Part shown: positions 22,840 through 25,598 of the stretch, in pieces
Layout: each line of letters begins with the position of its first letter
Numbering within the stretch: position 1 is the stretch's first letter
Source of the DNA: a virus
Reading direction: 5' to 3' (one strand)
DNA: 25,598 nt
Virus record (IMG/VR): IMGVR_UViG_3300031585_000004
Span: 1 to 25,598 of that record
Position numbers and translations under genes: made by a program
Notes under the pieces: model-generated
Seen by the model: the letters and a program-made list of their open reading frames with translations, nothing else
The model's database searches: none
Told to the model about the DNA's origin: nothing

Positions 22840-23234
22840 TGGGTGCTACAACTCACAATTTCAAAAAAGGTGATTTCGTCGAAGGTGACGACAACAGGTT
22901 TTTTTTCATCCTCACGGATAGGATCACGGGTGACTACTACGACTGGGCCGGAGTGACAAAGGCGTGGTTCACCATCAAGAGAAACTACAGTGACGACGAC
23001 ACGGAGGCTGTTTTTCAGGTGAACACGGTGGATGATGCAACGCAGATCAAAACCGATCACCCAACGGCAGATGAAGGAAACATCTGGTTTTGGATCAAAG
23101 CGGCAGAATGCAAGACCTGGGCGGCGTTTGGTGCCATGTACTATGACGTGCAGGTCTTGAAAGACGGTTTGGTAAACACGTTGGTCGAGGGAACGATTCC
23201 ATTTGGCCACGAAAGCACAAAGGCGAGCGCATGA
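22839..23234 (+). CDS. small beta protein, possible baseplate/fibre accessory
   Basis: 131 residues, start sharing one base with the previous stop (TAATGG). The sequence HNFKKGDFVEGDDNRFFFILTDRITGDYYDWAGVTKAWFTIKRN (residues about 6-49) and VNTVDDATQIK...GNIWFWIKAAECKTW...YYDVQVLKDG follow the pattern of immunoglobulin-like BppU-type baseplate domains ('D.tg.pidltg..v.f.ik', 'y.v.v'). That is a fold-level impression. It lies between the adhesin and lysis genes. Confidence 0.55.
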   Translation: MGATTHNFKKGDFVEGDDNRFFFILTDRITGDYYDWAGVTKAWFTIKRNYSDDDTEAVFQVNTVDDATQIKTDHPTADEGNIWFWIKAAECKTWAAFGAMYYDVQVLKDGLVNTLVEGTIPFGHESTKASA

Positions 23235-23497
23235 AACTGACAGACGAACAGAAGAAAAAATACGCAAAGTGGTCGGCCGTCCTGACATTGGTTGCCGGGA
23301 TCCTGACCTTCCTACCGGCTCTGTTTTTCGGGCTATCCGCGGCCGAAGTGTTCAGCTCGAAGGTGGTGAATATCGCGTCCACCATTGACGTGTTCTTGGT
23401 TGGCGCTCTGGGTTTCGTTGTGCGCTGGTTGGAACAGCACGTAGACCCAACCCGGCCAGCGGTTGAAATCCCGAAGCCAGTGAAGCCCCCAGAGTGA
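23231..23497 (+). CDS. candidate holin, two transmembrane segments
   Basis: 88 residues, ATGA overlap. A charged N-terminus (KLTDEQKKKYAKW) precedes one hydrophobic segment (SAVLTLVAGILTFLPALFFGL, residues about 15-35). A second follows at about 45-66 (VNIASTIDVFLVGALGFVVRWL). The tail is Pro-rich and charged (IPKPVKPPE). Two TM segments, this size and the position just before a cell-wall hydrolase gene fit a holin that permeabilises the inner membrane at lysis time. Confidence 0.6.
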   Translation: MKLTDEQKKKYAKWSAVLTLVAGILTFLPALFFGLSAAEVFSSKVVNIASTIDVFLVGALGFVVRWLEQHVDPTRPAVEIPKPVKPPE

Positions 23498-24135
23498 AAA
23501 TGTTAGGCTACATACTGACAGTAATCCTATTCCTGGAAGGACAGGCCGTACCCTCGCCGCAGGTTCACCGGTTGGCGGCGGGCGTGCGTGCCCTCGCCCC
23601 CCGGCCGATATCCTGGCACACGGCCCACCGGCTGGCATCGGAGGCGGTTGACGTTACCGAGGAACCTGAGTACCGGTGGCTGGCCCCGGTGGACCTGCTG
23701 GCGTTGGCGGCCGTTGAAAGCGACTTCAGGGAACACTTGATCGCGGAAAACGGGAAGCCCACCAAGCGCGGCTGGGACTGCGGGATCTCCGGTGTGCGGG
23801 TGACGATCTACCACGGGCGCACCCGGCGGGCGCGGGAGTTGTGCAACCGGTTGGCCGCGTCCACATATCTTTCCTTTCGATACTCGGCCCGGGAATTGAC
23901 AAACTACCGAACCGGGCACCCGTGCAAGAAATTTCTGGGCACCGGCCAACCGTGGAAGCTCAAGCGGTGCGTGTTCAATTCGTACAAGGCCGGGCCCCGG
24001 TACTCGAAGGCATCCAAGTATTGGGTGGCCCATCACTGTTACCGAACTGGCATTTTGCTCAGGCGTCGGCCGCGGAAATGGCGCTACTCGTGCCGCCGTG
24101 CAAAATCGTTGCGCTGGATCAAAAAGGTGTTCTGA
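23494..24135 (+). CDS. endolysin, lytic transglycosylase-like, with N-terminal membrane/signal segment
   Basis: 213 residues from GTG 23494 (GTGA overlap with the holin stop); ATG 23500 would give 211. Residues 3-14 (MLGYILTVILFL) are hydrophobic and may act as a signal-anchor. The core LLALAAVESDFREHLI (candidate catalytic Glu 75) followed by GWDCGISGVRVTIY (from about residue 93) is the SLT-type lytic transglycosylase pattern, where 'ES.F' is followed by the 'G(L/I)xQ' motif. Here the motif is G-I-S-G, without the usual Gln. Later NRLAASTYLSFRYSARELTNYR and VFNSYKAGPRY fit the family's C-terminal lobe. The end is very basic (RRRPRKWRYSCRRAKSLRW). It should cut peptidoglycan glycan strands. 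Confidence 0.68.
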   Translation: MKMLGYILTVILFLEGQAVPSPQVHRLAAGVRALAPRPISWHTAHRLASEAVDVTEEPEYRWLAPVDLLALAAVESDFREHLIAENGKPTKRGWDCGISGVRVTIYHGRTRRARELCNRLAASTYLSFRYSARELTNYRTGHPCKKFLGTGQPWKLKRCVFNSYKAGPRYSKASKYWVAHHCYRTGILLRRRPRKWRYSCRRAKSLRWIKKVF

Positions 24136-24395
24136 TGGCGGCGGCTGTGGTTAGTGTTGGCGTGGTGTTGGTTCTGGCATTAATCGGTGGTGTGTGGCAC
24201 CTGGCCGGAAGGCTGGCGAGAATTGAGGCGAAGGTTGACGGCCTTCCGACTGCGGAGAAACTGATTGAATCAATAAGAATTCACCAAGAGCACTGCCCGG
24301 CCTATCAGGACATGGAGCTTACCGGCAAGGGCCGGGAACCCACCGGGGGGCATATCCTGCCGATTCCGCACGGTCCGGTGGTTCCTGCAAAGTGA
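24135..24395 (+). CDS. small one-TM membrane protein of the lysis module
   Basis: 86 residues from the ATG at 24135 (shares one base with the previous stop, TGATG). A long upstream in-frame extension lies within the endolysin gene and is not used. Residues 2-23 (AAAVVSVGVVLVLALIGGVWHL) are a transmembrane helix. A charged helix follows (ARIEAKVDGLPTAEKLIESIRIHQEHCPAYQ), with a loose Gly/Pro end. This layout fits an inner-membrane spanin-like or antiholin-like subunit, but no partner outer-membrane lipoprotein overlaps it. Confidence 0.55.
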   Translation: MAAAVVSVGVVLVLALIGGVWHLAGRLARIEAKVDGLPTAEKLIESIRIHQEHCPAYQDMELTGKGREPTGGHILPIPHGPVVPAK

Positions 24396-24463
24396 CTACC
24401 GTTCCTCCAACCAAGGCAACCCCTCCGCCACCACCCTGCCCCGTTCAACTACCCGTACCACGG
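24396..24463 (+). terminator. C-rich, G-poor convergent gap: possible Rho-dependent termination zone
   Basis: The 68 bases between the last plus-strand gene and the first minus-strand stop contain, by my count, 35 C and 9 G on the plus strand and no stable hairpin. A C-rich, G-poor, unstructured RNA is the established signature of rut sites. This would stop the late transcript before the convergent operon. No intrinsic terminator is visible in the gap. Confidence 0.3.
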
Positions 24464-24769
24464 TTACAAATCCTTAACGAGGGTGACCGGCAACCAAGAT
24501 GCACCACCGACAAACGTGTCACCGCTTCGACTGTACCGGTGGTCCCCGATAGAGTTTTTATCCACAAGGATGTGTCCGCTTTTGGGTTCCCTCGTGATCT
24601 TGAGCTGCACGGTGCCCCGGGGTCGGCGGTCGTAGGTGTACTTTCCATTGATCCACATGCGCCCATCCTTGTCTGCGAACATCGCCCACGGCACTGTGAA
24701 AAAGACGCCCTGTGGCATTTCATCGATGGTTTGCTCTTTCAACTGATCTGGTAGCTTGCTCTGTTCCAT
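24464..24769 (-). CDS. small conserved-looking protein of the minus-strand operon
   Basis: 101 residues from the ATG at 24769, chosen because the 21-bp start cassette (GGAAGGGACGGC) lies directly upstream. The N-terminus is short and polar (EQSKLPDQLKEQT). The rest looks like a single beta domain: PQGVFFTVPWAMFADKDGRMWINGKYTYDRRPRGTVQLKITREPKSGHILVDK, ending GGASWLPVTLVKDL. No family recognised. It overlaps a plus-strand proline-rich frame that I reject. Gene order and spacing (17 bases after the upstream stop) support an operon with the next two genes. Confidence 0.6.
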   Translation of the reverse strand: MEQSKLPDQLKEQTIDEMPQGVFFTVPWAMFADKDGRMWINGKYTYDRRPRGTVQLKITREPKSGHILVDKNSIGDHRYSRSGDTFVGGASWLPVTLVKDL

Positions 24770-24785
24770 GCCGTCCCTTCCTTTC
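24765..24785 (-). repeat. minus-strand gene-start cassette, copy A
   Basis: 21 bases identical to 25106-25126 and 25336-25356. Read on the minus strand it is GAAAGGAAGGGACGGC then ATGGA: a purine-rich Shine-Dalgarno plus start codon and first base of the second codon. Confidence 0.85.
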
Positions 24786-24786
24786 A

Positions 24787-25110
24787 CTAGTGCCGGGCCT
24801 TCTTGGCCCGTTTTTGCCCAACCTCAAAGGCTTCTCTGTCTGTGGGCGGGCCATTTGATGCACTGCCGAAAATGGGGTGTGTGCATCGAAACAGCCGCTC
24901 AACGCGCTCCCTGACTTTGTGGCTGTAGTACCCGGCGTAATACCCCAGGTTAGAGCGTTCGATCTGTTCCGCTTTGGCCCTATCGTAATCTTTATATCCA
25001 AAGGATAGGGTGTGCTGAACGCATTTTTCAAAATACCGATCCGCCTCATCTTGATCGTCGATTTCCATGGCCGGGCCGTACTTATCGCCTATCGTGATGT
25101 CCTTGTCCAT
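24787..25110 (-). CDS. conserved phage protein with YYAGYY and RCTHPIFG motifs
   Basis: 107 residues from the ATG at 25110 after the start cassette. The sequence DITIGDKYGPAMEIDDQDEADRYFEKCVQHTLSFGYK, then ERSNLGYYAGYYSHKVRERVERLFRCTHPIFGS and GPPTDREAFEVGQKR, matches from memory a small protein repeated in many phage genomes, where 'NLGYYAGYY' and 'RC.HPIFG' are nearly invariant. Its function is not known to me. It is helical and soluble. It is translated with its neighbours in a minus-strand operon convergent to the late genes. Confidence 0.7.
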   Translation of the reverse strand: MDKDITIGDKYGPAMEIDDQDEADRYFEKCVQHTLSFGYKDYDRAKAEQIERSNLGYYAGYYSHKVRERVERLFRCTHPIFGSASNGPPTDREAFEVGQKRAKKARH

Positions 25111-25126
25111 GCCGTCCCTTCCTTTC
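25106..25126 (-). repeat. minus-strand gene-start cassette, copy B
   Basis: Second identical 21-bp copy (Shine-Dalgarno GGAAGGG, GACGGC spacer, ATGGA). The upstream bases also agree with copy A for two more positions. Confidence 0.85.
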
Positions 25127-25130
25127 ACCA

Positions 25131-25340
25131 CTATCCGGGAATGCCAACATCCCATTCGTATGTTTCTGGACCGTCCTCGCCTTCCTGGTAAAGCCTCACC
25201 CAGTCATTGTACTCCGCTTCGCTGCCACAAAGGACACGCACCATCTGATCCAACACCCAGGCCTTGTGGTGGGCACCATCAATCTGACCGTATTGGTAAG
25301 CGATTTTCAGGGCCACCGTGACGCGCTGTTCGTGTTCCAT
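25131..25340 (-). CDS. small conserved phage protein, QIDGAHHKAWVLDQMVR type
   Basis: 69 residues from the ATG at 25340 after the start cassette; upstream in-frame codons run through a GC-rich gap without a ribosome site. The sequence ALKIAYQYGQIDGAHHKAWVLDQMVRVLCG (residues about 9-38), then YNDWVRLYQEGEDGPETYEWDVGIP, matches from memory a family of short phage proteins with 'YGQIDG.HHK.WVIDQMVR' and 'TYEWD.GI'. Function unknown. Helical at first, acidic at the end. Confidence 0.7.
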   Translation of the reverse strand: MEHEQRVTVALKIAYQYGQIDGAHHKAWVLDQMVRVLCGSEAEYNDWVRLYQEGEDGPETYEWDVGIPG

Positions 25341-25356
25341 GCCGTCCCTTCCTTTC
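25336..25356 (-). repeat. minus-strand gene-start cassette, copy C
   Basis: Third identical 21-bp copy. Beyond the 21 bases its upstream flank differs from copies A and B, which defines the cassette's edge. Confidence 0.85.
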
Positions 25357-25361
25357 GTGAC

Positions 25362-25409
25362 ACCCACCGGGGATCGCGAGTCCCCCGCCGGCCCGGGCCG
25401 GGGGTGGGT
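25362..25409. other. GC-rich inverted repeats between two minus-strand genes
   Basis: Outer arms ACCCACC (25362-25368) and GGTGGGT (25403-25409) enclose a small stem GGGGA/TCCCC and a perfect 14-base palindrome CCGGCCCGGGCCGG at 25388-25401. The 74-base gap is the largest within the minus-strand operon. There is no T tract on either side, so it is a structured RNA or processing signal rather than an intrinsic terminator. Confidence 0.45.
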
Positions 25410-25414
25410 TACCC

Positions 25415-25573
25415 TCATTCCTCCATCATTTTCCGTTCGCATTCCGGGCAGATCGTGTGAGTGATCATCCCATCCGGGCCTGGCTTGACTCCGATCACCT
25501 TGTGGCACCAAGAGCAGATTATGAGCATCTGTGGGGCCGTCTGGTGTAGCGTGATCTGCTCAATGGCGTCCAT
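25415..25573 (-). CDS. mini zinc-binding protein with two CxxC pairs
   Basis: 52 residues from the ATG at 25573, with a strong AAGGAGGT ribosome site at 25579-25586 on the minus strand. Two Cys pairs lie at residues 20/23 (ICSWCHK) and 42/45 (ICPECERK), a zinc-ribbon arrangement. The pattern I-C-S-W-C-x-K ... T-H-x-I-C-P-E-C resembles the short C-terminal module seen at the end of many bacterial sensor and response-regulator proteins ('ICSWCKKIRD...FSHGICPEC'), here standing alone. The central linker is 18 residues. It may bind DNA, RNA or protein. It is the most upstream complete gene of the minus-strand operon in this window. Confidence 0.68.
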   Translation of the reverse strand: MDAIEQITLHQTAPQMLIICSWCHKVIGVKPGPDGMITHTICPECERKMMEE

Positions 25574-25598
25574 CGTCCTACCTCCTTATCCCCACCCC

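Noticed and set aside
24392-24754. Plus-strand 120-codon frame with GTG overlapping the preceding stop
   Set aside because: The coupling looks attractive, but the product begins with a proline run caused by the C-rich gap and then is antisense to the minus-strand gene 24464-24769, which has a cassette start and a plausible protein.
25388-25401. 14-base palindrome as an intrinsic terminator
   Set aside because: There is no T tract after it on either strand. It is kept only as a structured region.
1-25598. CRISPR array, tRNA, IS element, integrase or attachment site
   Set aside because: No regularly spaced repeats, cloverleaf, transposase or recombinase sequence was seen. The only multiple repeats are gene-start cassettes at irregular distances.

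Overview
The window is the late (virion and lysis) half of a genome of a contractile-tailed bacteriophage (myovirus-type Caudoviricetes), or of an equivalent prophage. The decisive evidence is an ordered set of structural families: terminase small and large subunits, HK97-type portal, prohead protease and major capsid protein, head-tail connectors, tail sheath, tail tube, a frameshifted tail assembly chaperone pair, tape measure, a simple Mu/P2/Pam3-type baseplate and tail fibres. No integrase, repressor, replication gene, tRNA, rRNA, IS element or CRISPR array is visible. The DNA is GC-rich by eye. The host is probably Gram-negative, judged only from a predicted lipoprotein, a lytic transglycosylase endolysin and a C-rich Rho-like end to the late operon; the genus cannot be named from this sequence.

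Layout, left to right. 1-3560 (+): terminase small subunit, four small accessory genes (two of them diverged tandem duplicates sharing a ribosome-binding cassette, one secreted, one membrane-anchored), then terminase large subunit. 3561-3699: AT-rich gap with two hairpins, one followed by T6. 3700-9859 (+): portal, protease, capsid, a small L9-like protein with a problematic start, a Lys-rich protein, and four connector/neck proteins. 9885-14098 (+): sheath, tube, tail chaperone G/GT with an in-frame T TTT TTC slippery heptamer, and tape measure. 14095-18627 (+): baseplate (Dit-like, Pam3-type plug, hub, Gp138-type spike, gp25/W, gpJ, DUF2612-type). 18629-19939 (+): beta-propeller tail fibre, followed by a terminator-like hairpin. 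20010-23234 (+): lipoprotein, two small unknowns, a second propeller-like adhesin and a small beta protein. 23231-24395 (+): lysis module (holin candidate, transglycosylase, one-TM protein). 24464-25573 (-): four small conserved phage proteins in a convergent operon, three of them preceded by an identical 21-bp ribosome-binding cassette.

Almost all plus-strand genes are joined by 1- or 4-base start/stop overlaps (ATGA, GTGA, TAATG, TGATG), so translational coupling sets most start codons. The genes work as one assembly line: packaging motor, head, neck, contractile tail, baseplate, host-recognition proteins, lysis. The less ordinary parts are the diversified duplicate genes between the terminase subunits, the repeated start cassettes at both ends of the window, the terminator that overlaps a possible lipoprotein start, an extra beta domain inside a head-tail connector, and a miniature zinc-binding protein at the right edge.
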